64,000 nt of DNA from Motiliproteus sp047633175 (GCA_047633175.1 JBLIEQ010000007.1:1-64000), one strand, 5' to 3'; positions 25,179 to 34,700 are shown, numbered from the stretch's first letter. Numbers and translations are program-made. Notes: a model not told the origin generated them from the letters alone.

Positions 25179-25296
25179 GGTTAGGATGCCGATAGGGGGT
25201 CTGGGAGTCAGCGTTAGCTGGATCTTTCGAGCGGACAGTTTAAACTAAGCCCGAACCATCCCATACCCTGATGAATAAAACTGTCCGGAGTCTTTA

Positions 25297-25650
25297 GTGC
25301 CAACAAAAGTGCCGACAATAGTGCCGACAATAGTGCCGACAAAAGCGCCGACCATTGCTTCACCCTGTATCAGAAACTGCTGTCTTGATGATCAGGATAT
25401 CTGCATCGGCTGCTCGCGCACGCTTGACGAGATCTTGCACTGGGGTGCAGCGGATCATCGGCGTAAAAGTCAGATCCTTGAGGCTATTTCGGAACGTAAT
25501 TTAGAACGTAAGTCGGCGCGCCTGAATCGTCTCGAGGGTCAGTCTACGGTTCAGTTAACTAGTAAACAGGAAGGACTTGATGCCGGTAAAGATGATCTCG
25601 GCAGCCATCGCGGCCAGGATCAGGCCGGTGATCTTGCTGAGGATATTTAG
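25297..25650 (+). CDS. DUF1289 family cysteine-rich protein
   Basis: A 117-residue protein containing a DUF1289 domain at about 22-75, with C24, C28, C29, C36 and C39 in SPCIRNCCLDDQDICIGC, likely a metal or iron-sulfur site; the function is not known. It starts at GTG 25297, 6 nt after GGAG. The first 20 residues come from repeated GTGCCGACA units, so several GTG starts are possible. The last 32 residues are antisense to the 3' end of marC (25555-25650); the domain itself ends before the overlap. Confidence 0.75.
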   Translation: MPTKVPTIVPTIVPTKAPTIASPCIRNCCLDDQDICIGCSRTLDEILHWGAADHRRKSQILEAISERNLERKSARLNRLEGQSTVQLTSKQEGLDAGKDDLGSHRGQDQAGDLAEDI

Positions 25651-26157
25651 GCCGGTCTTGCCCAGAATCCGCTCCAGCGCCGCCGACAGATGCAGTAGCA
25701 CCAGCAGGCCTGTCAGAGCCAGCAGCATCCCGATAATACCGTAGGCGAGTTCCAGCCCTTTGAGTTCTGCGCCGAACACCAGGATGGCACCTATGGTGGC
25801 CGGACCCACGATGGTGGGTATCGCCAGGGGGACCACAGAGACATCATCGCGGGTCTCGTTGGGGACTCCAGCGTGCGAGCGAACCCCGTCTTTTACCAGG
25901 CTGATGGCAGACAAAAACAGCAGCGTTCCGGCACCGATACGAAAGGAATCGAGCGTGATGCCCAAGAGTTCGAACATCGGCATGCCGAAGAAGAACAGCA
26001 CCAGACTGATACAGGCGGCCGAAAACACCGCCCGGTTAGCGATAGTGCGCTTGACGGCGGTCGATTCGTCCCGGGTCAGGGACAGAAACATCGAGACCAC
26101 AAAGAAGGGCGCGAACAGGATTGAGAATTTGATCCAGGCGGAGAAAAGCAGCGTCAT
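25555..26157 (-). CDS. MarC/NAAT family membrane protein
   Basis: A 200-residue inner-membrane protein with six hydrophobic segments, of the MarC family. The family was once linked to multiple antibiotic resistance; that role was later questioned and the transport substrate remains unclear. FAPFFVVSMFLSLTRDE at the N-terminus and VVPLAIPTIVGPATIGAILV are the family signatures. Full length. Its 3' end overlaps the convergent DUF1289 frame by 96 nt. Confidence 0.88.
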   Translation of the reverse strand: MTLLFSAWIKFSILFAPFFVVSMFLSLTRDESTAVKRTIANRAVFSAACISLVLFFFGMPMFELLGITLDSFRIGAGTLLFLSAISLVKDGVRSHAGVPNETRDDVSVVPLAIPTIVGPATIGAILVFGAELKGLELAYGIIGMLLALTGLLVLLHLSAALERILGKTGLNILSKITGLILAAMAAEIIFTGIKSFLFTS

Positions 26158-26296
26158 GTTTTATCTATTCAAGGTTTGAGGGCGGGGAGCTTAGCATCCT
26201 TTTGGCCACGGATAACAGCGGCTGAACTCTCAGCAGGATCTTGTTATGGTTTTGCTTTGCTTTGCTTTGCTAGGGTTGGGATGTATACCAACTTCT

Positions 26297-26515
26297 TCAC
26301 CAGAAGTTGCCCTCAGTCTTCATGGTGGAGAGTGATGCGTGCAGCCCTATCGCCAGCATACCGCCGGCCTTGGCCTATTTGGCGCCAGCGGCCAGCTTGT
26401 CGTAGTGACCGGCATATCTCTGCAGTCCAGCCACACCTGCTTGATTCCAATCATGGACAAGGCTCTTGGTGGAGATGCCCAAGGCCCGCTTGAGGCTGGG
26501 ATTGTCATTGACACA
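26297..26515 (-). pseudogene. Orphan C-terminal tip of a PAAR-linked effector
   Basis: Read on the minus strand, NDNPSLKRALGISTKSLVHD and the following WNQAGV match the region around residue 285-315 of the effector at 26911-28137. After this it continues with a different tip, GHYDKLAAGAK, then a TAG stop at 26375-26377, and in the same frame AKAGGMLAIGLHASLSTM to a TGA at 26297. The second part aligns with AKYARTTEYLAIALDVSMSG of the main copy, with the TAG in place of the Tyr codon. No proper start or full tip remains. It is a displaced, decayed toxin tip such as is left by recombination in polymorphic toxin loci. Confidence 0.7.
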
Positions 26516-26537
26516 GGGCCGGCTCCTTAATTCAGCC

Positions 26538-26918
26538 TCATAACAGGCTGCCTGCAACAAAAAAAATAATTCCGAATAAACCAACTAATCCCACGGGCAG
26601 GGTCGCCCATAATGTTAAGCTCCTGGATATGGGTACGACTTCATCACCCATTCGCGAACTAATAGTAGGGCCATATCTTGGGATCTTCCTGAACATAAAA
26701 AAACCAAATACATGCAGGGCTCGCATCCAGCGACCAGCAATACCACCACGATGGAAGCTACGTATCATATCCAGCTGCTTGCCCGGAGTGGCAATTTGCC
26801 GTTCTACTTCTTCAATATATTTGAAGGCTATGGTAATAGTAATAAGCACACCAACAACCCCAAAGACTGCCCCTCCAGCCGCAATAAAGGCGATAACTAG
26901 CTCCCTTGTTTCAACCAT
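26538..26918 (-). CDS. Probable immunity protein, two-helix membrane protein
   Basis: A 126-residue membrane protein with hydrophobic helices at about 8-36 (IAFIAAGGAVFGVVGVLITI) and 100-126 (TLPVGLVGLFGIIFFVAG) around a basic middle part. I do not recognise the family. Its ATG at 26918 overlaps the stop of the effector gene by 8 nt, the tight coupling typical of toxin and immunity genes. A membrane location fits protection against the glycine-rich, membrane-acting tip encoded just before it. The function is inferred from position. Confidence 0.6.
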   Translation of the reverse strand: MVETRELVIAFIAAGGAVFGVVGVLITITIAFKYIEEVERQIATPGKQLDMIRSFHRGGIAGRWMRALHVFGFFMFRKIPRYGPTISSRMGDEVVPISRSLTLWATLPVGLVGLFGIIFFVAGSLL

Positions 26919-28137
26919 CAGATACGCCTCTTCTTATCGAATCACCAAGCTCCTCGCCACCTTGACCACCGAAATAACCTCCTGCAGCCGCACCGGCACC
27001 ACCGACGAGTATCCCGCAGACAATCCCGCCTATTCCAGTGCTGATACCCAAGGCCACGCAACCCAATGCTGCATAAGATCCAATAGATCCACCAATAGCG
27101 CTACCAACAACGCGTCCGCTCTCTTTATAGGCGACCACTTCACAGTTTTCGCTATTGCCGGCTGTACAGGCTTCCTTGATATTGGCACCTGACATAGACA
27201 CATCCAACGCGATCGCTAGGTACTCGGTGGTTCTCGCATACTTGGCCGCAGTGGCGAGTTTGCCATACTGGTTGGCATAGCCGGGCAACTCACCCACACC
27301 CGCCTGATCCTAATTATGGACAAGGCTCTTGGTGGAGACGCCCAAGGCCCGTTTGAGGTTGGGATTGTCATGGAGGGATATGCCTCGGCGCGCTAAGCTT
27401 TCCAGCATGAAGTCCAGTTGCTTCAACAATGTCTGCCGTTTATTAAAAAAGTCTGCGCCGTTCAGGTGGCCGTCTTTACGGTAGCTCTCTTGATGCAGTT
27501 TTTCGATGTCGCGCAGGGTGTCTTCTATGCCGGAGATCTGTTTTTCGAGCATCACAGCGCCAACACCCAGACCTACCTGAGTGTTAGAGGTCATCACACT
27601 CAACAGATCGTAATTTTCGCTGATGAACTGAGCATCGTCTTTATCTATAGCCCGAACTTGTGAATTGACCTGTTCGGCCACTCGCATCAGGTCAGACTCC
27701 TGTCGTGTACAGGATAGCCCTTCAGGATCGCCCAGTACGATCATTTCACCGGGTAATGCCCAGCTGCCAAGATTCGGATTGAGACTGTCGAAGTGGGCCG
27801 GTTTAGCGCCTATATCACCGTATAACTCTGCGATCAGGGCGGTTCGGCGGGTTGGCCTGCGAACCACATGAAACGCCGGTTCTGGTGACTCTGTAACGGA
27901 TCTGGCGGAGGCCGCATGCGTTTGAGTTCGTGGCTGTGCTTGTGCCTGAACGTGTGGGCTTGATCCGACATCGGCTGTCGTCGTCGCTGATGATGAAGTG
28001 GAACGGGTACCGCGATCTGTACCCATACCCGCGTTATTCGGTGTACCTTCCGCCCCCGATTCTGCTCCTCCTGCAGTGAACGCCCGGCTGCTACCCGGCT
28101 GTGTATAACTGCCGCTGCCTGTTATTACTTGCGGCAT
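26911..28137 (-). pseudogene. PAAR-linked effector split by an in-frame amber codon
   Basis: One frame of about 408 codons is interrupted by TAG at 27310-27312. The first part (start ATG 28137, MPQVITGSGSYTQPG) has a low-complexity Ser/Thr/Ala region. A LysM-like segment follows (YGDIGAKPAHFDSLNPNLG, then PGEMIVLGDP), and then a helical region ending KRALGVSTKSLVHN. After the stop the frame goes on as DQAGVGELPGYANQYGKL and ends in a glycine-zipper hydrophobic tip (GIGGIVCGILVGGAGAAAGG). The orphan copy at 26297-26515 has TGG at the matching place, so a single G-to-A change made the stop. The tip suggests a membrane-inserting toxin. It is 46 bp after the PAAR gene and overlaps the immunity gene. 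Residue functions are inferred. Confidence 0.7.
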
Positions 28138-28183
28138 TAACTTAGAAAAAGGGACGTAGAAAAAAGGGACCCGGAAGACGGTG

Positions 28184-28486
28184 CTAGGGTCGGCCGTCAC
28201 CGATAAATACCTTGCTGCTGCCGATAACGACGCCACCGCAGCTGATCGAGCTACCGGTCATTGCCGCGGGCTTACCGTTTATAAAGACCGTCGCTGAGCC
28301 TGATACGATCGTTCGACCGTGCGGAGGGTGGTCTGGCTTTGAATGCGGCGCTAATGAATCATCCAGGGTGACCGCGGGTTTACCGTTGAGAAGGACATTC
28401 CAGTAGCCCGTTATAACCGGTGTTGGTGGGAAATCACCATGATCTGTGCCGATATCGCCGAGCACTACTGCATTCTTGCCGCTCAT
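28184..28486 (-). CDS. PAAR domain protein (T6SS spike tip)
   Basis: A 100-residue protein made of a single PAAR-type domain, the sharp cone that caps the VgrG spike of type VI secretion systems and carries effectors. The fold signature is visible in its repeated Gly-rich strands (NAVVLGDIGTDHGDF, LLNGKPAVTLDD, TVFINGKPAAMTGS) and the His/Cys residues that would hold zinc (H in PPHG, C in SISCGG). It opens the effector-immunity operon read leftward. No vgrG, hcp or tss gene is present in the window, so it must rely on a T6SS encoded elsewhere. Confidence 0.82.
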   Translation of the reverse strand: MSGKNAVVLGDIGTDHGDFPPTPVITGYWNVLLNGKPAVTLDDSLAPHSKPDHPPHGRTIVSGSATVFINGKPAAMTGSSISCGGVVIGSSKVFIGDGRP

Positions 28487-28671
28487 CCCTTAGCTCCTTA
28501 GCGTCCTTGTCGAGGCTCAAGCCCGACAGCGTAGCTGTTTCAGCAACACTCAATACTATAGGGTGCCTGACGGGAAAAGCCGCTTAACGGCTATGAAAAA
28601 TATAAGGAATGGCATAAAGGTGTTAAGTGTAAGGCCTGACCGCCTTCGATGTGCTGTCGACTGCGGATGAC

Positions 28672-29037
28672 TCAGCGGGCCGCGACCAGCACCCAATAAC
28701 TACCAAAGAGCACCCAGGACAGGGCCAGGAGCAGCCAGGGCAGCTTGGTGCAGGCGCTGGACTTAGTGCTGTCGGATACAGCAGGCGTCGTAGTCTCGCT
28801 GTCGCCGATGACGGGGGATAGCGGCGGTGTGGCGGCCTCTTTTTTCGAGCGTTTATCCTGCTCCCGAGCCTTGGCTTTTTGCTGCTTCTTGTAAACCTCG
28901 ATGCCGTTCTCGATTCCTTTGGCGATCAATTTGGTCTGGGCTTTGGTTTGCCCGGGTTTCTGGGTGCTGCGGGCGACTGCCAGTGAGTCGGCTTGGATTT
29001 TTTCCGAGGGTTGATTCTGTTTGCTGTAGTGGACCAT
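28672..29037 (-). CDS. DUF2956 family membrane-anchored protein
   Basis: A 121-residue protein of the DUF2956 family. The N-terminal half carries the conserved QADSLAVARSTQKPGQTKAQ and GIENGIEVYKKQQKAKAREQ stretches, then a charged linker, and a single C-terminal membrane helix (LPWLLLALSWVLFGSYWVLV). Function is unknown. ATG 29037 (MVHYSKQNQ) was chosen because the conserved part starts there; ATG 29079 is also possible. The 185-bp gap between it and the PAAR gene shows nothing I recognise. Confidence 0.78.
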   Translation of the reverse strand: MVHYSKQNQPSEKIQADSLAVARSTQKPGQTKAQTKLIAKGIENGIEVYKKQQKAKAREQDKRSKKEAATPPLSPVIGDSETTTPAVSDSTKSSACTKLPWLLLALSWVLFGSYWVLVAAR

Positions 29038-29203
29038 AAGCGCGCTCGTTGGGGGGCTGTGGCTGAGTTGCACGATCAAGCTGGTCAGCCTAAAGGTTTT
29101 GCAGCACTCTAACCAGCACCGTCTGAGTGGAAATAGGCGGTCTCACCGGCCGTTGACGTGTATCATTCACCCTTTATTGTGAATGACGTTAAGAGTGCAC
29201 CGC

Positions 29204-29557
29204 ATGAGCCAGTTAAGTAATGACCTGCAACAGAACTATCTTGCCTTTATCGAAGGCATCAAGGCATCTGGAGAGGTCTGGGGCGTCACTACACCTGAGG
29301 GTTGGGTCGTCTGTGATTCCGAAGAGTATGAAGAGACCGATGTGATCCCTTTCTGGTCCAATGCAGAGGATGCTCAGGCGCAGTGCGCCGATGAGTGGGC
29401 CGAGAATGAGGTTAAATCGATCAGCCTGGCGGTCTTCGTGGAGCGCTGGCTGACAGGGATGGCTGAGGATGGGGTGCTAGTCGGACCTAACTGGAACGCC
29501 GAGATGGAAGGTCTGGAAGTTGAGCCTGAGGCGATTGCCGAACAGCTGCTCGATTAA
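29204..29557 (+). CDS. DUF2750 family protein
   Basis: A 117-residue acidic soluble protein of the DUF2750 family, with LQQNYLAFIEGIKASGEVWG at the start and VIPFWSNAEDAQAQCADEW in the middle, both typical. Function is unknown. ATG 29204 follows AAGAG with suitable spacing; the frame is open back to 29183 but without a good ribosome site. It lies 11 bp before the DUF938 gene, so the two are likely co-transcribed. Confidence 0.85.
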   Translation: MSQLSNDLQQNYLAFIEGIKASGEVWGVTTPEGWVVCDSEEYEETDVIPFWSNAEDAQAQCADEWAENEVKSISLAVFVERWLTGMAEDGVLVGPNWNAEMEGLEVEPEAIAEQLLD

Positions 29558-29568
29558 CCTGCCATCTG

Positions 29569-30159
29569 ATGCGTTATTATTCTGAAGCCTGTGAACGGAA
29601 TAAGGCGGTAATTCTCGAGCAGCTACAGGCGGTGTTCGCTGATCGCAAAGCGGTGCTCGAGATCGGCAGTGGTTCTGGCCAGCATGCCCTGTATCTGGCG
29701 GCAGGCCTCGGCCATCTGCAATGGCAACCCAGCGAGGTCGCGGGCAACCTCGCGCCCCTGGCGGACAATCTGTCTCAGGTGCCCCCGGGCAACCTGATGC
29801 CTCCTGTCTGTCTGAACGTCTGCAGCACTGAGTGGCCTGTGGTGCAGGCGGACGCGGTCTTTAGCGCCAATACGCTGCATATTATCAGCTGGGAAGAGGT
29901 AGAGAGTTTTTTTACCGGTGCCGCAAAGCTGTTGAGAGCGGGTGGAAAGGTCGCGGTTTATGGGCCTTTTCGCTATCAGGGGAGCTATACCAGCGCGAGC
30001 AATGTCCAGTTTGATCAGTGGTTGCGACAGCGAGATCCGCGCAGCGGTATTCGGGATGCAGAGGAGGTCGATCGTCTGGCCGCATCCCAGGGACTGCAGC
30101 TGCTAACCGATCTGACGATGCCTGCCAACAACCAATTACGGCTCTGGCAGAAGCTGTAA
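29569..30159 (+). CDS. DUF938 family SAM-dependent methyltransferase-like protein
   Basis: A 196-residue class I methyltransferase-fold protein of the DUF938 family. The SAM-binding motif is VLEIGSGSGQHALYLA (about 29-44), followed by LQWQPSEV and the family's ADAVFSANTLHIISWEEVE and VYGPFRYQGSYTSASN segments. The substrate is not known. Second gene after DUF2750. It ends just before a dispersed repeat. Confidence 0.88.
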   Translation: MRYYSEACERNKAVILEQLQAVFADRKAVLEIGSGSGQHALYLAAGLGHLQWQPSEVAGNLAPLADNLSQVPPGNLMPPVCLNVCSTEWPVVQADAVFSANTLHIISWEEVESFFTGAAKLLRAGGKVAVYGPFRYQGSYTSASNVQFDQWLRQRDPRSGIRDAEEVDRLAASQGLQLLTDLTMPANNQLRLWQKL

Positions 30160-30160
30160 C

Positions 30161-30306
30161 TGTGGGTCGGCGTTTTGTAGGTAAAAAGTAGTCCGACAGC
30201 AGAATAAGGGGAACAAGAATAGGGGGCAGGCCCTGTTTTACTGCACCGTTTTACTGCGACAGGGCTGGCAAGGAGCTGGCTGCGTCGGACTAAAGTCCGA
30301 CCTACA
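30161..30306. repeat. Dispersed palindromic repeat, copy 4
   Basis: CTGTGGGTCGGCGTTTTGTAGG at the left and GTCGGACTAAAGTCCGACCTACAC at the right reproduce, inverted, the elements at 19975-20166, with GGCTGGCAAGGAGC in between. It lies between convergent DUF938 and HlyU-like genes. Confidence 0.6.
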
Positions 30307-30327
30307 CAATAAAACGGGGTCTGTCCC

Positions 30328-30618
30328 TTATTTCCCGAAGAGCTTCTCTCCCTGCTGATCGATCATTAGCCGTGCCTTGCGCAGGCTGGACTGGGTGCAT
30401 TCCTGCAGATTACTCATCTCGTCGGCGCGGATCAGCTGGTGGGTCTGTTCCCCCTTGGTGATAGTTGCCGCGACGCGGTAGAGGTTGCCTTTCTTGATGG
30501 GCGCGGCGGTGATCAGGAAGCCTTTATAGTCTTGGGGTTCGGCTTTTTCGGCCGCAGGTTCCGGTTGCGCTGCCGCAGCCCCACTAAAAAATCCTTTGAA
30601 AATATCTAGTAAACTCAT
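30328..30618 (-). CDS. HlyU-like family protein
   Basis: A 96-residue small protein matching the HlyU-like family PF10115 in its DYKGFLITAAPIKKGNLYRV and HQLIRADEMSNLQECTQSSL segments. This family is named as a transcriptional activator but is distinct from the ArsR-type HlyU of Vibrio, and its DNA binding is uncertain. An Ala/Pro/Glu-rich linker follows the short N-terminal helix. GGAG lies upstream of ATG 30618. It is the third gene of the mfd-csiV operon, 40 bp after csiV. Confidence 0.8.
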   Translation of the reverse strand: MSLLDIFKGFFSGAAAAQPEPAAEKAEPQDYKGFLITAAPIKKGNLYRVAATITKGEQTHQLIRADEMSNLQECTQSSLRKARLMIDQQGEKLFGK

Positions 30619-30658
30619 GAGTGTCTCCTCGTTAGCGGTGTGGGTTCAGGCCGCTGTC

Positions 30659-31711
30659 TCAGCCACCCTGGGATGCTGGGGTGTACGCGGTAAATCTAAT
30701 CAGGATGCCGAGCAGCGGGTGGTCCAGATAGTGCAGTTCGTTGCGGCTCATCCGTCGGGGCTGATCCAGCGGCAGCGTTAAGTACCGCGGTTCGGGCACG
30801 GAGGGCTGGAGTGGATCGATCGCTAGCTGTCCTGTTGCTACGGGCGGGGTGGCTGTAGTGGCACCAGGCTTGGGCTGCGTGTTTGCCGAGACGCTGGCCA
30901 GGGCTTCGATGGCGCCAGGCTTGGGCTGCGTGTTTACGGAGGCTCTGGCCAGGGTTTCGATGGCTCTGGGGTGGCGTGGTTGCCACTCGGGAGGGAGGGC
31001 CAGGGTGAGATAGAGATTGGGTCGCAGATGAATATAACGACTCAGAGAGAGCTGGATATCCCCTTCGAGTTCAAAGTAATCAGGTGCCAGGCGTTCGCCG
31101 CCACGGATCACTATCGAGCGCGCCTTCCCTTTCTCGTAAACAGGTTGGCGCCACTGACCCTGGAACAGGATCCGGTGGCCCTGGCGTTCGAGCCGGCGGA
31201 TGTCGATCGGCCGAATCGGTTCCTTGGCTTCGGTCGGCTGACTGCGCTGTTGGTTGTTTAACAGGGTAAAAGCGCCACCGTTATACGCTCGATACCCCAG
31301 TTGCGGGAGCTCTCGCACCAGCCTGGGGTTCGGGGCGGTAGGGCTGTCAGCAGCGGATACGTTGCGTTGTCGTGACCCAAAACCGGCGCTGGGGCGGAGC
31401 TGGACGGCGTTGGGGGTGAATGCCGGCTGCAGCTGCTCTTGCCAGTACTCGGCCTGGAGGGGCTGTTGCGGTTGTGTGAAGACCACCAGTTCAATCCGAT
31501 ACCAGTTGGGTTCCTTGCCGGACTCTTTGTCAGGTTCCGCGGCAACGGCCCCCGCCGCGGTCAATCCGAGCAACGCTACGCAGCCCAGTCCGGCACCGAG
31601 TCGGGATAGGGTCTGGCCACGTGCTGTACGGCGTGCCGCGAGCAGGCGGAGGGTTACTCTACATCGCGTCTGCAACCAGGTCATGACGGCTGCTCTCTGA
31701 ACTCTGATCAT
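30659..31711 (-). CDS. csiV: CsiV-like periplasmic protein
   Basis: A 350-residue exported protein of the CsiV family, known from Shewanella and others as a peptidoglycan-linked periplasmic protein and found next to mfd. A hydrophobic export segment at about 38-58 (LGCVALLGLTAAGAVAA) precedes the mature part beginning NWYRIELVVFTQPQQPLQ, then the family segments LAPDYFELEGDIQLSLSRYI and RRMSRNELHYLDHPLLGILI at the end. A 16-residue unit ending NTQPKPGA is repeated twice (DNA about 30861-30960). Its ATG overlaps the mfd stop as ATGA (31708-31711). The long N-terminus may mean a later start (Met10). Confidence 0.82.
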   Translation of the reverse strand: MIRVQRAAVMTWLQTRCRVTLRLLAARRTARGQTLSRLGAGLGCVALLGLTAAGAVAAEPDKESGKEPNWYRIELVVFTQPQQPLQAEYWQEQLQPAFTPNAVQLRPSAGFGSRQRNVSAADSPTAPNPRLVRELPQLGYRAYNGGAFTLLNNQQRSQPTEAKEPIRPIDIRRLERQGHRILFQGQWRQPVYEKGKARSIVIRGGERLAPDYFELEGDIQLSLSRYIHLRPNLYLTLALPPEWQPRHPRAIETLARASVNTQPKPGAIEALASVSANTQPKPGATTATPPVATGQLAIDPLQPSVPEPRYLTLPLDQPRRMSRNELHYLDHPLLGILIRFTAYTPASQGG

Positions 31712-34700
31712 GTTGCTTTATTCCCGGGTGAGATCTGCTGCAACAACCGCTCCAGTGCCTGAAAACGTAGTTCGGGTGTCTGCATGTCGAGTTTGAATTT
31801 AAACCGGTTGCCACCTTCCAGTCCATAGTGTTGTGGCTGGGTCTGGACCAGTTTGACCAAGACTAGGGTATCTACGTGAGTCTCGGGTGCAAATTCAAAG
31901 CGGCCGCTATCGGTCCCCGCCTCTATTTTACTGATCCCCAGCTGCTGCGACTTGAATTTGAGCTGAGTCTGGCGGAACAGGTTTTTCAGCGGTTCTGGCA
32001 GCAGTCCGAAGCGATCGATCATCTCGACCTGCAGCTCCTTGAGTTGATTTTTGTTCTTGGCACCCGCGATTCGCTTGTACAGTACCAGTCGGGTATGCAC
32101 ATCGGGTAGATAGTCGTCCGGGATCAGTGCGGCCAGGTGCAGGTTAATATCGGCGCCATGGCGCAATGGCCGATCCATCCCCGGCGTCTTGCCGGCCTTG
32201 ATCGATTCGATCGCCTCTTCTAAGAGCTCCATATACAGGGAGTAACCTATCCCCTCCATCTGTCCGCTCTGCTCATCCCCGAGCAGCTCGCCTGCGCCCC
32301 GGATCTCGAGATCATGGGTGGCGAGGGTAAAACCGGCGCCGAGGGTGTTGGCGGCCTCGACCGCCTCCAGACGCTTGATGGCGTCGCCGGTCATCGCCTT
32401 CTGGTGTGGTGTCAGCAGGTAGGCATAGGCCTGGTGGTGCGAGCGGCCTACCCGGCCACGGAGCTGGTGCAGCTGCGCCAGGCCAAACTTGTCGGCCCGT
32501 TCGATGATGATAGTGTTGGCATTGGGAATGTCGATACCGGTCTCGATGATGGTGGTGCAGATCAGGACATTAAAGCGCTTATGGTAGAAGTCAGACATCA
32601 CCTGTTCGAGTTCGCGCTCGCGCATCTGTCCGTGGCCGATGGCGATCCGGGCCTCGGGGACCAGCTCTGCCAGTTCGCGCGCCAGGTTGTCGATAGTCTT
32701 GACTTCGTTATGGAGGTAGTAGACCTGACCGCCACGCAGCAGTTCGCGCAGGATCGCCTCCTTGATCAGGGCCTGGTCTTTTTCCCGAATAAAGGTCTTG
32801 ACCGACAGTCGGCGTGGCGGCGGGGTGGCGATAATCGACAGGTCGCGTATACCGGCCATCGCCATATTCAGGGTACGGGGGATGGGGGTGGCGGTGAGGG
32901 TGAGGATATCGACATTGGCGCGCAGGGCCTTGATTTTTTCCTTCTGAGTGACGCCGAAGCGGTGCTCTTCGTCGATGATCAACAGTCCCAGCGACTTAAA
33001 GTCGATGCCGCTGGAGAGCAGTTTGTGGGTGCCGATCACGATATCCACCCGGCCCTCGGTCAGGCCCTTGAGGGTCTTGTTGGTTTCGGCTGTGCTGCGA
33101 AACCGCGATAACACTTCGACCGTGACGGCCCAGTCGGCAAAACGGTCGGCGAAGGTCTGGTAGTGCTGCTGGGCAAGCAGGGTGGTCGGCGCCAGAATAG
33201 CCACCTGGTGGCCATCCTGGGCCGCAATAAAGGCGGCACGCAGCGCCACTTCGGTCTTGCCGAAACCCACGTCACCACAGATCAGCCGGTCCATCGGCGT
33301 GTTGCTGGTCATATCGCGAATCACCGCTAGGATCGCCTGCTCCTGATCCGGGGTCTCTTCAAACGGGAAATCATCGGCGAAGATCGCATAATCCGCCTCG
33401 TTGAGGTTGAAACGGCGGCCTTTGCGGGCAGCCCGGCGGGCATAGATGTCCAACAATTCGGCGGCGGTATCACGGATCTTCTCCTGGGCCTTGCTGCGGG
33501 CGCGGCTCCAGGTTTCGCTGCCCAACTTATGTAACGGTGCCTGCGTATCGGAGGCCCCCGAGTAGCGTGAGATCAGCTCTAATGAGGATACTGGGACGTA
33601 CAGTTTGGCGCCGTCGGCGTATTCCAGGGTCAGGAACTCATTGGCCTGGCCGTCCAGATCCAGGGTCTGCAGGCCGAGGTAGCGGCCGATGCCGTGCTGA
33701 TCGTGAACCACCGGCGCGCCCGTTTGCAGTTCGGTCAGGTTACGGAAGATCAGGTCGGCGCTGTCGGTGGCTTTTTGGCGTCGCCGGTGCTGCATCACCC
33801 GTTGCCCGAACAGCTGGGTTTCGGTAATTACCTCCAGGTGCTGATCGTGCAGGATCAGACCGCGGCTCATCGGCCCGACCAGGATACCGTAGGGGGCGTC
33901 ACCCTCGACAAACTCGGCCCAGTTGCGGGCGGCTTTAGGATGGATCTTGATCCGGCCTAGCAGTTCCAGCAGTGTCTCCCGGCGCCCTGCAGATTCGGCG
34001 ATAAACAGGATCCGGTTCTGGCTGTCCGCCAGATGCTGCTGTAGGGCGCTGAGCGGATTATCCGCCTTGGCATTGACCGGCAGCTCGGGGGGTGGCGTGA
34101 GTGCCAGTGCAAAGCCACCTTTGCGCAGCTCGCTGTTGCCGAGTTTGTTGTAGTCGGTTCGGGCCAGGGTTTTAAGCTGGCCGAACAGGGTCTCCAGCGG
34201 AATAAAGGCCTGGTGAGGCGGCAGTATGGGGCGCTGGATATCATAGCGGCGGCTTTCGTAACGGCTCTGAATCTCATCCCAGAACTCCTGGCAGCTCTGA
34301 TTAAGGTCCTGTTCGGTGATGATCTGGGTGCTGTCGGGCAGGTAATCTAACAGCGAGTCGGTCTGCTCGAAAAACAGCGGCAGGAAGTATTCGATCCCGG
34401 CGGGCGCTATGCCGTCGCTGACATCCTGGTAGACCGAGCACTTGCGCGGATCGACATCGAAGCGCTCTCGCCACTGCTGACGAAAGCGTGCGATCGCCTC
34501 TTTATCGAGCGGAAACTCACGCGCGGGAAGCAGCCGGATCGACGTGATGATATCGATTCGGCGCTGGCTGTCCGGATCAAAGCTGCGCAGGGTATCGATT
34601 TCGTCATCGAGCAGCTCGATTCGGTAGGGGAGTTCCGAACCCATGGGATAGATATCGATAATCGAGCCGCGAATCGCAAATTCACCGTGTTCGTAAACCG

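Noticed and set aside
25555..26157. Naming the MarC-family gene as an antibiotic-resistance gene
   Set aside because: The link of this family to resistance is not upheld, so only the family name is given.
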